Origin: Diadema setosum
Taxonomy: Eukaryota > Echinodermata > Echinoidea > Diadematoida > Diadematidae
NCBI RefSeq assembly: GCF_964275005.1
Contig: NC_092692.1
Span: 17,943,506-18,007,505, forward strand
Length of the DNA stretch: 64,000 nucleotides
Direction of reading: 5' to 3'
The number at the start of each line of letters is the position of its first letter. Position 1 is the first letter of the stretch. The translations under genes were made by a program, and so were the position numbers. The notes under the pieces are model-generated. The model was not told where the DNA came from, ran no database searches, and saw only the letters and a program-made list of their open reading frames with translations. This document shows, piece after piece, positions 33,690 through 47,366 of this stretch.

Positions 33690-34400
33690 CTTGTGGAAAA
33701 TTATAAGATAATTGAAGGGAATGTATAATTTTTGAAAAGAATGTGGCACAAAAAATGAACTTGTTGTGTTAATGATTTGTTAGATGAAAGAGGAAATGTA
33801 TTATCATTTTTATTGCTCTTTTTAAGATTATTTTGGAATATGTCATGTGGTAAAGAAAGCAAGTTGTGATAGAGGTATATGATTACAATGAAAAAGTTTT
33901 GTCAATCAATATACCCGATGTTTTAAATCTAATTATTGAACAACGCAAAGGATGTTCGCACATGTATGATGTTTTGTTGAAGAATAGAGTGTATCAATGT
34001 AAACATTTCTTTTAATTTAATGACACCAGTTAAAAAAGTTGAGGAAAAGAAATTACAATTATTTTCGTTGGCCCCGCACAAGAGTACATCGAGTCGGATG
34101 TTTTGCCTTCAGTTCAAAATACTTTATAAATTGCATATACAAATAAGATGTTGAATAGAATTGGGTTGATTGAAAGAAAAGAATGTTCATTTTGTAATGT
34201 GTCCCTTGGAACTTTAATTCATTTTTGAGTGAGTGTCAATATGTTTATAGATTATGGGCGGAAGTAAGAGAATCGATTAAATTAACGTTTAGAAATTATT
34301 CACGACGGAAAATATATTATTTGGTTCAGTGGGATATTAGCAATTCGGCATTGAATTGTATAACTACATCTATGCTTGCAAGAAATGATATATGATAAAA
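33690..34400 (+). pseudogene. Decayed LINE reverse transcriptase C-terminus
   Basis: Plus-strand fragments in changing frames read DLLDERGNVLSFLLLF, HMYDVLLKNRVYQC, QFKILYKLHIQIRC, NRIGLIERKECSFCNVSLGT and CQYVYRLWAEVRESIKLTF. The order (D-L-x-D-E-x-G-x-x-L-S-F, then C-x2-C ... H ... C, then LW) matches the end of L1/Tx1-type LINE polymerases. Several frameshifts and stops show it is inactive. The 5' part is missing. Confidence 0.65.
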
Positions 34401-34610
34401 ATATAAAAATAATATCTCGTTTTTATTTATGTAAATATAGCATTTAATAAGTGAAACATTATTGCAAGAAATAATCAAGTGTTTCAGAAAAAAACATGGT
34501 GTCTTTATAGACAACTGCTTTCTTGATATGTATGATAATATTATGATGGTCTGAATCAGGATGTTTCAATACTTTGTTTGAAATATTGTGTTTAGATGAA
34601 TAAACGTTTT

Positions 34611-34699
34611 TTGACGAATAATCCCAGTTGCCAGTGGGGAGGGGTGTGGATGCTGTCATGGAGTGAGCAGTGATAGTGATGGTGTTGGCTCCGTCGATC
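34611..34699 (-). other. Candidate orphan exon
   Basis: The minus strand has a good acceptor (TTGTTTGCTGCAG) followed by an open, GC3-rich frame reading IDGANTITITAHSMTAST, then PLPTGNWDYSS. No convincing donor follows and I do not recognise the protein. It may be a relic exon or chance. Confidence 0.25.
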
Positions 34700-34879
34700 T
34701 GCAGCAAACAAAGCAAAACAGAACAAAACACAACAAAACAGTCACTTTTTGGGCATGTTTTACAGCTCAAAAGCTCAATAGCCATTTACAAAGAGCAGCC
34801 ATTCTTACTATAGGGTGAGCTGGAGAGGTGCTGTAGAAGGGACAGACCAATCATGCCAAGTCACAAAAGTGAATGAATG

Positions 34880-35700
34880 TTTGTGTGAATGAGATGGCGC
34901 CAGTACAATGTAACATAAGACCTCACTGTGGCGGAACTGTATACTGGTTGGACAGCACTTCACGTAAAAGAATTTGCCAGTCTTCTCTCTCTCTCTCTCT
35001 CTCTTTCATTATGGAAAACGTTCACCATCGAATGGTCCGTATCATTATGTGTGTATGTGTGTAAATCAGTCTGTGTATGGCTGTAAGCGAATGGGTAGGC
35101 GTGTGTGTGTGTATGTTTGTGAGAACTACAGCTTGCGGCTCATTGCGCCTGCTTCGACTGCATCCGTCGCCTGATCCGCCAAACGGGACACGAACGAACT
35201 ACAGAACTCTTGTTCTGTTCGAGCGTGCGTAACTAGCACTTTAGCACGCTTTGCCACAAACGGCGTTGGGACAGTCCCAAAAGCCACACGCAAATGCGCC
35301 CATCGGCGGAACAGGCAAAAAGGTTCATGGAATATCCTATGTCACTCGGATGTCTTTAGCGTGGAGTTTGGAAGTTCCTGCAAGGAATGACTGCCTATTT
35401 CCCCCAACTTGCGGCCGATGAATAAAGGTGAGATACATTGTATCTACCATTTTAGGGAGCACACCGTAGCGCGCATTTTCATCTGTGCAAACGCGATAGC
35501 GTAGCTATTTTCATTTAAAGTTTCACTTTCATTTTTTTCTTCATCATCGTGATAATATTTTACCCGATCAATAGCTAACCTTATTTGTTCGATCTCATAT
35601 TCCATCCACGAATCAAACATACTACAAGTGTACCACCTACTGTACCTACACCATACAGTGTAGGACGGTAGCTCGTGAGGGCCACCTCCGAAGCCATGTA
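34880..35700. other. Intergenic, moderately GC-rich, unassigned
   Basis: Includes a CT repeat (34983-35003). The stretch 35110-35330 is richer in CG than its surroundings. A 90-codon minus-strand frame overlaps 35444-35716 but runs into the transposon end at 35705 and has no family signal. Confidence 0.35.
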
Positions 35701-35704
35701 CCAT

Positions 35705-37721
35705 CCCACTGGGCAATTTGTTACCGATTACCGATATTACCGGTAATAACGCCCCGAAATTTGACTAAGTCCAAATATTACCGTTATTACCATGTGATTA
35801 CCCAAATGATATTACCTGTTACTGTTATCACCCTGATGAAACCACATTTTACAGAGTTACAACAGGGTGATAAGGGGTAATATGGGTAATGTTGAATGGC
35901 TTCGTTTGTTTATAACATTGCAAACTTGAGTGATAACAGTAATCTTACAGCAATCCCAGCGAAATTTTTAGGTCAAAAAAAATTACTGTTATCACCCCGA
36001 TGAAACCGACATTTTACTGAGTTTACAACAGGGTGATGAGGGATAATATGGGTAATATTGAAAGGCTTCGAGTCTGCTTCGTTTGGTTCGATAACCTTGC
36101 AAACTTGAGTAATTACAGTAATCTTACAGCAATCCCAGCGAAATTTTCAAGTCAAAAAAAAAAAAAATATTGTCATCAACCCGATAAAACCGACATTAGC
36201 TTTACTGAGTTTACAACAGGGTGATGAGGGGTAAAATGGGTAATATTGAAAGGCTTCGTTTGGTTATAACCTTGCAAACTTGAGTAATTATAGTAATCTT
36301 ACAGCAATCCCAGCAAAATTTTCAAGTCCAAAAAATTAGGCCTACTGTTATCACCCCAATGAAACCGACATTTTAATGAGTTACAACAGGGTGATGAGGG
36401 GTAATTTGGGTAATATTGAAAGGCTTCGATTGGCAGTTGCAAACTTGAGTAATAACAGTAATCTTACAGCAATCCCAGCGAAATTTTCAAGTCAAAAAAA
36501 TTGCTGTTATCACCCCGATGAAACCGACATTTTACTGAGTTACAACAGGGTGATAAGTGGTAATTTGGGTAATGTTGAATGGCTTCGATTGGTTATAACA
36601 TTGCAAACTTGAGTAATAACAGTAATCTTACAGCAATCCCAGCAAATTTTTCAAGTCCAAAAAAATACTGTTATCACTCCGATGAAACCGATATTTTTTC
36701 TCAGATAACAGGGTGATGAGGGGTAATATGGGTAATGTTGAATGGCTTCGATTGGTTATAACATTGCAAACTTGAGTAATAACAGTAATCTTAGGAGGTA
36801 GCAATCCCAGCGAAATTTTCAAGTCAAAAAAAATTACTGTTATCACCCCGATGAAACCGACATTTTACTAAGTTACAACAGGGTGATGAGGGGTAATATG
36901 TGTAATGTTGAATGGCTTCGATTGGTTATAACATGGCAAACTTGAGTAATAACAGTAATCTTACAGCAATCCCAGCAAATTTTTCAAGTCCGAAAAGTCC
37001 TGTTATCACCCCGATGAAACTGACATTTTACTGAGGTACAACAGGGTGATGAGGGGTAATATGGGTAATGTTGAATGGCTTCGATTGGTTATAACATTGC
37101 AAACTTGAGTAATAACGGTAGTCTCACAGCAATCCCAGCAAATTTTTCAAGTCCAAAAAATTACCGTTATCACCGTGTTAAAACCAACATTTTAACTAGA
37201 CTTTATTACAACAGGGTGATAAGGGAAATATGGGTAATGTTGAATGGCTTTGCTGGAAATATCGGTTACTTCATACCAGGTAATATTGGGTAAATGCAGT
37301 AATATCGGGGTAATATTGGGTAAATGCAGTAATATCAGGTGGTAATAACGTGGAAATGCTGGAAATGTCGGTTACATCATACCGGGTGATATCTGGTAAA
37401 TGGAGTAATATCGGGTTCGGGTAATAACGGGGAAAGAGTGGTCTACTATTTCCCCGTTATTACTTCGGTAAATGCAGTAATATCGGGGTAATGTTGGGTA
37501 AATGCAGTAATATCAGGTGGTAATAACGTGGAAATGCTGGAAATATCGGTTACATCATACCGGGTAATATCTAGTAAATGGAGTAATATCGGGTTCGGGT
37601 AATAACGGGGAAAGATTGGTCTACTATTTCCCCGTTATATATTACCCACTGGTGTTACCGTGGTAATAACAATGTTATTACCTGTTATTACCCGGTAATA
37701 ACGGGTAAAATGCCCGGTGGG
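35705..37721. mobile_element. GGTAAT-rich composite element, 2,017 bp
   Basis: The ends CCCACTGGGCA ... TGCCCGGTGGG are inverted, with AT on both outer sides. Just inside, both arms carry GGTAATAACG/CGTTATTACC words. The interior is two tandem arrays: nine units of about 170 bp (35,830-37,230) and two units of 178 bp (37,300-37,640). No protein is encoded. Confidence 0.8.
35830..37240 (+). repeat. Tandem array of nine ~170-bp units
   Basis: The word ACAGGGTGAT recurs at about 35862, 36028, 36216, 36386, 36545, 36708, 36878, 37041 and 37211. Each unit also has GGGTAAT(A/G)TTGAA(A/T)GGCTT, ACTTGAGTAATAACAGTAAT, CTTACAGCAATCCCAGC and TGTTATCACCCCGATGAAAC. Confidence 0.9.
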
Positions 37722-37723
37722 AT

Positions 37724-38849
37724 CGTGTGAGTTGTTGTCGTCTGTGATTTAGTGAATTTAAAAGATCTTTTTTTTTAATGGATATAACATGAGGAAGCAT
37801 TTGTTTACAATTCCAGATGCATAGCGGAAATAGGTCTTTACCTGATCATGTGAATTGTAAGTCCGTATGTTTGTAGCGACCGCGAATTACATTGCTATAG
37901 ACGTTGTGGCAATGTTATACTGTTAGCAAGGGGAAAGAAGACTCCCTTTTCAACACTTATTGGGGGTTTGTCTTGGGTGTTTATCATCATTGATATATGT
38001 CATGATACTTAATGTCTGATTCTTCTTCCATAAAGTGCATGCCTAATGCTTCAAGATTTTGCACTCCGTGATAATTCTGTTTTGGTATGATAATGTGGGT
38101 CCACTTCATCGTGTTAGCACCCTGCTCTTTGCAATAAATGGATGAATGAAGCGGGATCTTTTAATACATGCATAAGTTGTGACTCTCACACACACAGGAC
38201 CTCTATGTTATGTCCTATCCGAGGGACAGTTCCGAATGTTTTTTCCTCTTAAAAGAAGGGACGAGAATGGTATGATATTACACACAACATGTCTAGGAAA
38301 TGTTATGCAAAATGCAACCAAAAAAAATGATCTTACCCATTGCTAATAGAAACAGTACAGACGGACCTAAAAGAAAAGAGGGGAAAGAGAGGGAGAGGGA
38401 AAAAATATATCTGGAAGATCTTACATTGTAAGCTGTGTGAGTTACAGTGAGTCACTGTGATATAAGCGATGTCACTGAGTAACTTTTCTTATCCACTCTT
38501 GCTAAGACGTTCGACCATACCTAAATAGGTTTTAAAGGATTATTTCCATTGCCCGTTAAATTAATCCCACGTACACCATGTCCTTCCACCTCCGAAAAGT
38601 CTTGTCTCTTTTCACGCTATATAATATACGTAGAAGTAATCATTGACGAGTCTCAGCCGCTGTTCAGAATCAGCGGACGACAATAACAGTCTTTTCAGCT
38701 CACAACACTACTCTGGTCTTCCATCCACCATAATGTACGAGATTATGTTCTTTGTGGACGGTATGGTGGCGATGAAAAGACTGCCTACGTCAAGAGTTCT
38801 TTAGTCCGATTACCCTGCACTGCACACCTGTCTGGTGTTACAGTATATG
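37724..38849. other. Intergenic, nothing recognised
   Basis: AT-rich DNA with no supported exon or repeat. Confidence 0.5.
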
Positions 38850-38896
38850 GTACCATGGAGCTACAGGGGACCGTCCCCGTAGCTCTATAGTGGTAC
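38850..38896. repeat. 47-bp hairpin (GTACCATGGAGCTAC ...)
   Basis: GTACCATGGAGCTACAGGGG folds back on CCCCGTAGCTCTATAGTGGTAC-type sequence around ACCGT. It shares CATGGAGCTA with the hairpin near 19258 and may be a very small MITE. Confidence 0.55.
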
Positions 38897-39782
38897 ATGG
38901 GGAAGAGGGAGAGGTATATCCAAGCAGCACTACTTGATGCCTTTGTTAATTCAGTATAATGCCCGAGTTTGGATCTATCTCCTGTTGTTTACGATTTTCC
39001 TTCGCCTGTTCGCTTTCGACATATAGTTCACATCTTCTGCGGGTGCATGCTACTTCATCTCCTTTGCTTCTTTTCCTCTTTTTCTTTAATAATTCCTTTC
39101 CCTCTTCTCTTCCCCTAACGATTTGTCTCATCTTCTGTACATCACGATATGCAATCGCTTCAAGTTTAGTCACATCATGAACATAAACATTTGAAAAGAT
39201 TGGATGTCTGGATCTTTTATATCATGATTATTTTAAAGAACATATATAAACACTTGATTAAGTATGTTTCCCAACAGCACCATAGAAGCCTTATGACAAT
39301 GTAGAAACAGGTTCTTAACAGTTGAATGCTAAAGTGTATATTCATCATAACAATCATTGATCTGCATCTGGATATACAAGTTGTAGTTTCGTCGTTGCCG
39401 CATATGCATGGGTATAGGCCCTATATCGTTTTTAACTTTGACCTAAATATTTCCAAAGAGGGACTATTCAGTCGATGAGGAAAGATTGTCCCAGTCCCTT
39501 CATCATTTACGTATTTGAATCATTGTTAAAGAAACAAAAAGAGGTCGATGCGCTTTTGATGCAATCGTATTATCATGTGCTAAATCAACAATTATAGATG
39601 GAAACTGAAACAGCCGACACTGTTGATGAAGCATTGAGAGGAACCTTGGGAATCGGATTTCATGGCGAAGACTCTTGAGGAGTTTACACCCGTTAACTCT
39701 TTTAGGACCACTGTCTCATAATGCTCCTGTGTCCTTGTGTGCAGATGTTATGGATTCCGTTTGCCGATGGTAGTAACAGAGT

Positions 39783-39815
<33 letters not shown>

Positions 39816-42800
39816 AATCTTTAGCAACCTGATCGATACCACAGACGGCTATTCATGTGTTTGAAAGCTTACATCGTGATGTAAAGGATGAGAGGTATAT
39901 AATGTTTATGTAGTCCTTGAAAGGACTTATTGTTTGACCAAAGAAGACCCCGGAAAGATGAGAATAAGGGAAGCGACATAAGGAGAGTGTAAAGAAGGCA
40001 GACGACGTGATAATATCATCCATTATACAACATCATTGTTGTATCTCATGTATATATCTCTTAACTCTTCAACGTCTGTTAATCTGTGCATAATGTATGT
40101 TTCATTATGGGGTTCGATAATTTTCATGTTAGAGAATATCAAGCAGAGGGGTAAAGGTTGATGTGTGCGGGGTTTTTTTTCAATCTGTCTCTCTCTACAA
40201 AATAATGAAATTTGAAAATTACAAATTTCATTTGTATATTAAGAGGGAGACAAACTGAAGAAAACTCACATCTCAAGTTTCATGTTATCGTTGTCGCTTT
40301 ATATCTAGAGTATTCTACAGTAGTAAGTCAATGGGTCAGCACTTTGGTTCCCGGAAATATCGTTTCTTGTTTCGGTAATTTACATTACCAAAGCGTAAAA
40401 CATTTTTTCCCCCAAGAAATATAATCTTTTCAAGAGGGGCTATAGAAAATACAACCATCTTCCCACGCAAAGAGACATCTCCCTCAGCCTCTATTCTTTA
40501 CAAAATCGAGTTAAACTAATCATTTCCATATGCATTCAAATCTCTGATATTACTTAATTTGTAGTCAAATCCGGTATCAGAATTATTAGTAGCCTATATA
40601 GTTTGCAATTTTAAATGTATTACCACGTCAAACCTTTTTTTTTTTTCAATTTCTGTAATCATTGTTGGTACCCCGTGGAAGAACTTTTAAGTCTATGTGA
40701 GCAGTGCAAAACGGTGATTTTCTTTTAGATGTTTCTATTGCTGTGTGTACCTGTAGAGTTGTTTGTGTACTTTTATTGGTGTCTAGTCGCGTATTCTGTT
40801 GTTTGAATGTGTTCTATATAATTATGTTCCATAATGTATTGATCGAATTTAGTCCTGTAAGATTGTGCAAAAGAATAAACGATGGGTCAACTGTTATTAA
40901 GCACTCGTGTGGTTGTCATATAGGAGTGCTGTTATAATGTGAAATTTATATGCATTAGACTACTGTACAAGACAGCTTCAGCTCCACCTCCCACTATAAC
41001 TGCCCTACATAGTATTATACCCCTACAATTGGTTGAGAGTAACTGTGCACCCCAGCGGCCGGACATCCGTGGTGATAATGCTGAACTCGTTATTGATGTT
41101 ACAAATTGATCATTGTTTTATCAATGACTGAAAACGTAAAAGAGAAACAATAAAAAACAAAGAACACCGTTGATATACATATATTAAGAATATACAGTAA
41201 GGATTAAATAGTGACCTTATTGCAGGAAAATGACAGACTTTACAGGAGTCTTTGTGATGGACAAGAAGTAGCGGAGCCAGACCGCATTTTATCGCATTAT
41301 TGCAGCCCTTCTCATAGCTTAATCTATTCAATGCATGTCCGCCTATGGTCTCTTTTTATTATAAATGGGAGGTTGCCTCTTCAGGGCTTATTACAATGAT
41401 TCAACATTCACGCAACCTGCATGGACCGTTCATGGTTCATGCGTCTTAACAAAGGTGGTTTTTTCCCCTCCTGATCCCTGTGATCCCCATCATAATGTAC
41501 ACATCTTACGTTCGTTGCACCCTTTTCTCATGCTTTTCTCACACAGGATAACGTACAATTTCCTAGAACCACTCATTTTTTTTTTCGGTCGTTTCCATTC
41601 TCATTTTTTTTTTCTGCATAGTCATTCTTTCCAATGTAATAGCTGCACCTTTGTAGTTCTTTAATCAAGCCAGGCTTTTAGTGCTTTTTTCCAATTTGAA
41701 TCCCCTTTTCTTAAAGAAACTTGACACTTATTTACATCCTTCTGCTAACAAATGACACCTTATAATTCATTTCATGTATTTTTCATCTCTTTATCATGAC
41801 GATAGTGACAATGAGATCATATTAGTAATAATTGAAATAGTGGTAATGGCAATTTGCTCACCAGTAAAAAATGAGCATCGGCTTCTTCATAATAATGACA
41901 CTTCTTCTTTGACGACTATATAGACTTGTATACTGTCACTAAGGGCCTACTCCTTCTATTTATACACTCGACTCCTTGCCACTCTATAAATCTCTTGGTA
42001 GTTGCGACTGCATAATGTCTTTCGCGATCTGCAGAAACCATGGCAACGGAGCATATTTCGATGGGGATAGCGAGCTGTCTCCGGCATTGCCCGCAGGCAC
42101 TACTAATACACCTGTACCCCTCTTGGCGCCAGTTTTTAGTGAAAATAAACAACAGTACTTGTTTACTGAAGAATAAAGTTTGTTTTCTTACAAGACCTTT
42201 CCTCAGGACAAAGGAGATCATATCGTGACTCTTTATTTCCCACCCACCCCCGCATGTTTTCTTATCTTTTTTTATTTTCTGGAGTGCTGTCCCTTTGGAA
42301 CTTATAGCTTTGTTGTAAAGCATTCGCATCCTCAAATTCTGTAAGATATACAGCACCACTGGAATGGCCTCAGTGGGGGCACTGATAGAAGAATTTCGCG
42401 ATCTTTTCAGCGGTACTGGGGTACATCTTGGTGCCTATTGTACCGACATCGACTGTCACTAAACTGTTGGTCCATCAGCTCTTGAGCGCTTTTGATTCTT
42501 TGTCACAATCTCCATATTACATAACGTATCACGCGCCATATCGATTTTCAGGTCTCGAAATCCTTCGAGATTCAAAATATTTGGAACACATTGGCGAGCT
42601 CATTGTTTAACACTGGTTTTAAGCTGTGCTGATCCCATTTGCTTGGTGTTTTGTTGTACAGAGCAATGCGTTTTCATAAAAGAGTTTTCTTTTACGTATA
42701 TGCAATGCTGTTAAATCTTTAACTGTTGTCCTACAAACACTATCAGTTTTGTATCTGATCAGCTAGGGAAGGGTCAAAACTGTGTAGGATTTGCCAACTA

Positions 42801-44270
42801 AACACATTTTGACAGACTTTATGTTGTCATTTATACGTTACTCTTGGAGACATGACTAAATAAGTGAAGGGAAACTCGAATTTGAGGATATATACATTGT
42901 ACTCAAGTTGACATGTTTACTTGTCAACATATTCTCTTTGTCCCTAAAACTGTACACAAATTTGCAGAGGTATACTCTTCTTGGAGGTATGCACATCCAT
43001 GTTTATACATAATGGCTGTCACGGTTTTATTTCCACGAGGCAAAAATATAGACCAAGTCGGTTTGTGTACTGTTTTTTATGGTAATTTCTAACTGGGGGC
43101 CTCCAGTATGCCTAACAAAGATGATTTATGCAGTGATATATCAACGCACCTGGCTCATTGCATAACCCAGAAAGTGTTTCTGTTCTTCTTTGGAACTCCC
43201 CAGTTATGGCCGCCATAAGTTTCAGACCTCTGAAGTCAGATACCTCTCTACTTCCCTTACTCTCATTCTGTGACTTTGATCAGTGCTCTAAAATTTATTA
43301 CCCAGTTGCCATCAGCCTTCATTGACCATTCTACCCAGGCGTATTTGTGTCATTAAGTATACCATTTTTACAGAGTTTTTCTTCTATTTCACTCAAAAGA
43401 AGGATATATAGACAACAGTATATACACAAAGTAGCGCGCAAACCATCTCATGATAATTATATGACAGGCTAATTATCTGCAAAAGTTTTTTTTTTTTTTT
43501 AAATATACAAGTAGGCTTACATGACTTGTATGCACTGTGTTCTATGAGATTTTTGGAAGTTTGTATGGACATCTATTTTATTACACAAAATACCATTTGA
43601 ATGTTCCCACATACATAGATATAAGGGAGCTAAAGTATATTATATTCATGAAATCTAAATATATAATTGTTCAGATTGACACAAAATTAATTACAGTGTA
43701 GATTGTTCAGTAACACTGTAGTGAGGGAGAACTGCATGAGACGATTTCTGTATGTACACGTTACATATAAAATGCACATTATTGCTGGTCCCACGCACAA
43801 TTGTGCATTGTATACATAAAAGTATATGCACATCCATAATAGTTGTATATATGGCAATATAAAGTATGAATATTGCAAAATACATGTAAGTTTAATGTAT
43901 ACAAAGCCCTTCAACTCTGTTACAATATGGTGAAGGTCTGTGGATTTTTTAAAGCTCACATGCATTTTTTATTTCCTTATTTGTATATTATATACATCTG
44001 TTTTAGATGTAAACATTTCCGTTATACATGTAGTATACAGTAATGTTCACATCCACCCCTCTGAGTCTACAAACAAAATGCAAGTAATTGCATTACTGTA
44101 TACATGATAATTGACATCATATATGTTATCAATATAAATATTGTTGATATCTCATTATTACTACGTATCGTAATCGTCGTAGTCGTCGTCTTCGTGATCA
44201 ATATTACCTTTATTATCACAAGTAATCTTAAGGCATGCCTCCTGGAGTGAATATTCGGGGTCATCCCACT
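38897..44270. other. Long intergenic stretch, nothing supported
   Basis: Short open frames (longest about 147 codons on the minus strand near 42,000-42,360) show no family signal or codon bias. A (CA)n tract lies at 39784-39815. No repeat family was recognised by eye. Confidence 0.45.
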
Positions 44271-44518
44271 AGACCGACATCCACGAGTCATACAGCCCAG
44301 TAGTTCCACATTGAAAACAGGTCCATGAGTCATACAGCTCACGAGTCTTCCAGCCCATAAGTTCGACACTAGGCAAATAAAGCCCATGAGTTCGACACTA
44401 GGTAAAAACAGCCCCAGAGTTCGACAGACACAACTTGTTTGCTTAGTGTCGAACTCATGGGCTGTATGACTCGTGAGCTGTATTACTCGTGGGCTGTATG
44501 ACTTGTGGGTGTCGGTCT
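44271..44518. mobile_element. Palindromic element with TTCGACACTAGG repeats
   Basis: AGACCGACATCCACGAGTCA ... TGACTTGTGGGTGTCGGTCT are inverted ends. Inside, GAGTTCGACACTAGG and CATACAGCCC words repeat at 25-30 bp intervals. It creates a false 166-codon open frame on the minus strand. Confidence 0.7.
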
Positions 44519-47232
44519 CGTGACGTGCACCTAAATATTCTATGCAAGCTGCCGACACGATAGACACTCGGTCACAAGAACAAACTCAGAGCTCAGACGA
44601 GCCGTGATATTCTCAAACGAGCTCAAATTTCCCAGAGACGATCCGGAAATACACAACTCAACATTTGACGAAATAGATATTTTGAATGTATATTATGATA
44701 TATACATATATCAATAACATTTATTTTGTCAAATATATTATATATGACAAAATAAATGTCATAAATACAGTTCCACTCTCTATAGGGAGAATGTAACCAA
44801 AACGAACAAAACGGTAGAAATCACATTCGGAAGAAATGAAAAAGTTGTGCATGCTTTCACGAAGTAATGAAATGAGTGAAAACCACACAATATTTTGTAA
44901 AAGGGTGAGATATTGGGCTGCTGACATCAGCGCTTTATCATAATTATGTAATTGTTCAAAGAAAACACGAAACTTCAGAAGTCCATAACTATATATGCTA
45001 TAGTTCATATAATGATCTGTCCAGTTTGGATACAATTGTACATCTCGTAGCATTCTGTATTACTTTGCTTTATTGATAACAATGTTGGCCTAAATCAAGT
45101 GGAATATACTAATACATGTTTACATGGAACTGTGAGATGATGCTAATTAGTTGTTTTGAAAGCGGAGACATCCAACGTACTTTCATTTTCTTTTCATCAG
45201 CATCGACCCTCATTACGTGTCTTTATTCAATTATGTTCTATCACGCTTTCTCTCGTCTAATTGGTTTACCTTCTTTCTCCGGCAGCCTTTTAAAACGCTC
45301 ACGTGTAAATAAGATACTCGGCTTAATGCGGTCATGATAATTAATAATAGGTTGCTGCCCTTTTCGGCAATTTGCATAATCTTAAACTTGTGAGCTAATC
45401 ACGGCCAGATCGTTAGCGACACCAACGTCAGATTATTAATCTATCGATCGTATTTTATTTGTTTCCCGGAAAGCTTGGAATGTGATTGTATAGAATAAGC
45501 GGGGAGGTTATTAATTTGATCACGAGGCGTAGGTAGAGAATGTGAGTGTGTTGTGTCATTTAAAGTGTCACTTAAAGTGTTTAAATTACTAGTACTGGGT
45601 ACATGGTTATGTTAAATGTGTGTTCGTATTTGTGTGTATGTGTGTGTGTGTGTGTGTGTATGTGTGTGTGTGTGTGTGCGTGCGTGCGTTGACCGGTAAC
45701 GCTTTGCCGCCTGAGGTCGATTATTTCTCAGAACAATGTCCTCGAGGCGTTGTTTTTTATTGTCCCGGAAAATTATCTTTATTTCAACACTACGTTCAGA
45801 TAAACATTCAGGCACACGTATCAGGTACTATATAGTATACGTCAAAATTATTGTTGTCCTTTGCAGCAAATCCACGTCAGCACAATACCGGAATCTATGC
45901 TGCCTCTTAAATTATTGTCTTTGTGTGTATGTGTGGGGGGATATGGAGAGCTATTTTGTACAGAGAGAGAAAAAGACAATCGTATAAAAAGACGGGTACA
46001 TGTATTAGTGAAGGGATATCATAAATATAAACAGGAATTATCTACGAAAGGCATTACAGTGACGAACGAAAATTTTTCTTGTGTTTAGATCATTATTCAA
46101 TTGTATCTCATTTTCAGCCTTTGCTTCAGGCTTGTAAAATGCTGTCATGACGTCATCTATTTTACTCTTTGTCTGTCATAATATTTGAATAAGTCATCTT
46201 CTCCCACGTAATGTATTCTGAATGCTATCATTTCCTTTGCAAGGATGGTTCCTTATTGTTATATTTTTGGGTCTGTACAAATCTAATCATTCGTCTACTT
46301 GTTTATCTTCCAGGCTAACTTTCTATATCATTTTGATCTCACTATACAATAAGTTTATTTCAAAATTCATGTCTTCAAGGTAGCATTTTCATTTTACAAA
46401 AAACTATATTAACATATTCCTGAATTCCCTGGAAATCATGTATATAGTAAATGCTAAATGCTGAAATTCTCTGCATATCCAGGTGAATAGTTTAAAAACA
46501 AATGTTACCAAGAGACTCTGTATTGCAGAAATGTATTGGGATTGCATGGACCAATGTTTTCACCTAAAAGAGAAAGGTATGAATAAATACAGTGCACTTT
46601 ACATCGACCGCGGCTGCCGGTGAATGCGTTTTGTGGACTCCAGATCCTTTAACTGGTTCCACAATCAGACGACAATAGTACAATGTGTACATACAACATG
46701 ATAATCATTGCGATAGCAGGCAATATGCGTCGTTCTCTGATACAGTTTACAATGACCCTTTGAATATTTCGACTATTAATTGCACTAAAGTATACGTCAC
46801 TGTATAAGTCGCAATAATTCTGCTCTCTGGAAGGATCCATTCTTCCTGAAATTGTCCCCTTTTGGGGTTATGAATCTAGCATATGATTCTATAAATTTCT
46901 CGCACGTACTTATACAAACTATATGATTCCTCAGGACTAACAAATCGTAAAACGAGAACAAAATATGAAAAAGGATTATTATGCCTCCATTATAGCCACC
47001 TGTATACGTCGTCAATAGTTAGTTGAATGTTAGGCCTATAGGTTGTATTCCGTAGCTAACCAATAAAAAAATTAATTCAAAAAGTCAACATGATAAATAA
47101 TTCTATAAAGTGTCATCTGAATTTACAATTATCTGCACTCCATTTGGTTACTTGAACACTAAAGTGAACTGAAAAGCATGTTTGATAGACGCATAGACAT
47201 ACAGATCCCATTAATTCATTTTTTTTTTTAGT
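44519..47232. other. Intergenic, only microsatellites recognised
   Basis: A (TG)n tract at 45631-45690 and an AT palindrome near 44690-44745 (TATATACATATATC, GACAAAATAAATGTCAT). No gene is supported. Confidence 0.5.
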
Positions 47233-47235
47233 GTT

Positions 47236-47366
47236 GCTGTGATAGTAACTCTTGCTTCAGCGTCAATCGTCGTGATAACGACAAGAGTCCAGCTTCCTGA
47301 TTGGCTGTTGCTACAGGAAGTTGCTATTCTAGCAAGAGTTGCCATCCTATCATCTTTTATGAAATG
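47236..47366. mobile_element. ATTTCATAAAGAGTTG-type MITE, copy 2
   Basis: Contains CTTCCTGATTGGCTGTTGCT, then AGGAAGTTGCTATTCTAGCA and ends CATCTTTTATGAAAT. The middle matches 1785-1830. Confidence 0.6.

Noticed and set aside
35830..37240. Regular repeats reminiscent of a CRISPR array
   Set aside because: Units of about 170 bp repeat over their full length with no unique spacers, and the genome is eukaryotic.
37240..37700. GGTAAT/GGGTAA repeats as interstitial telomere
   Set aside because: The words are not TTAGGG and are explained by the arms of the GGTAAT-rich element.
41916..42359. 147-codon minus-strand frame
   Set aside because: No family resemblance, low-complexity Lys/Gln stretches and no splice or promoter context.
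44067..44567. 166-codon minus-strand frame
   Set aside because: It is read through a palindromic transposon and its repeats.
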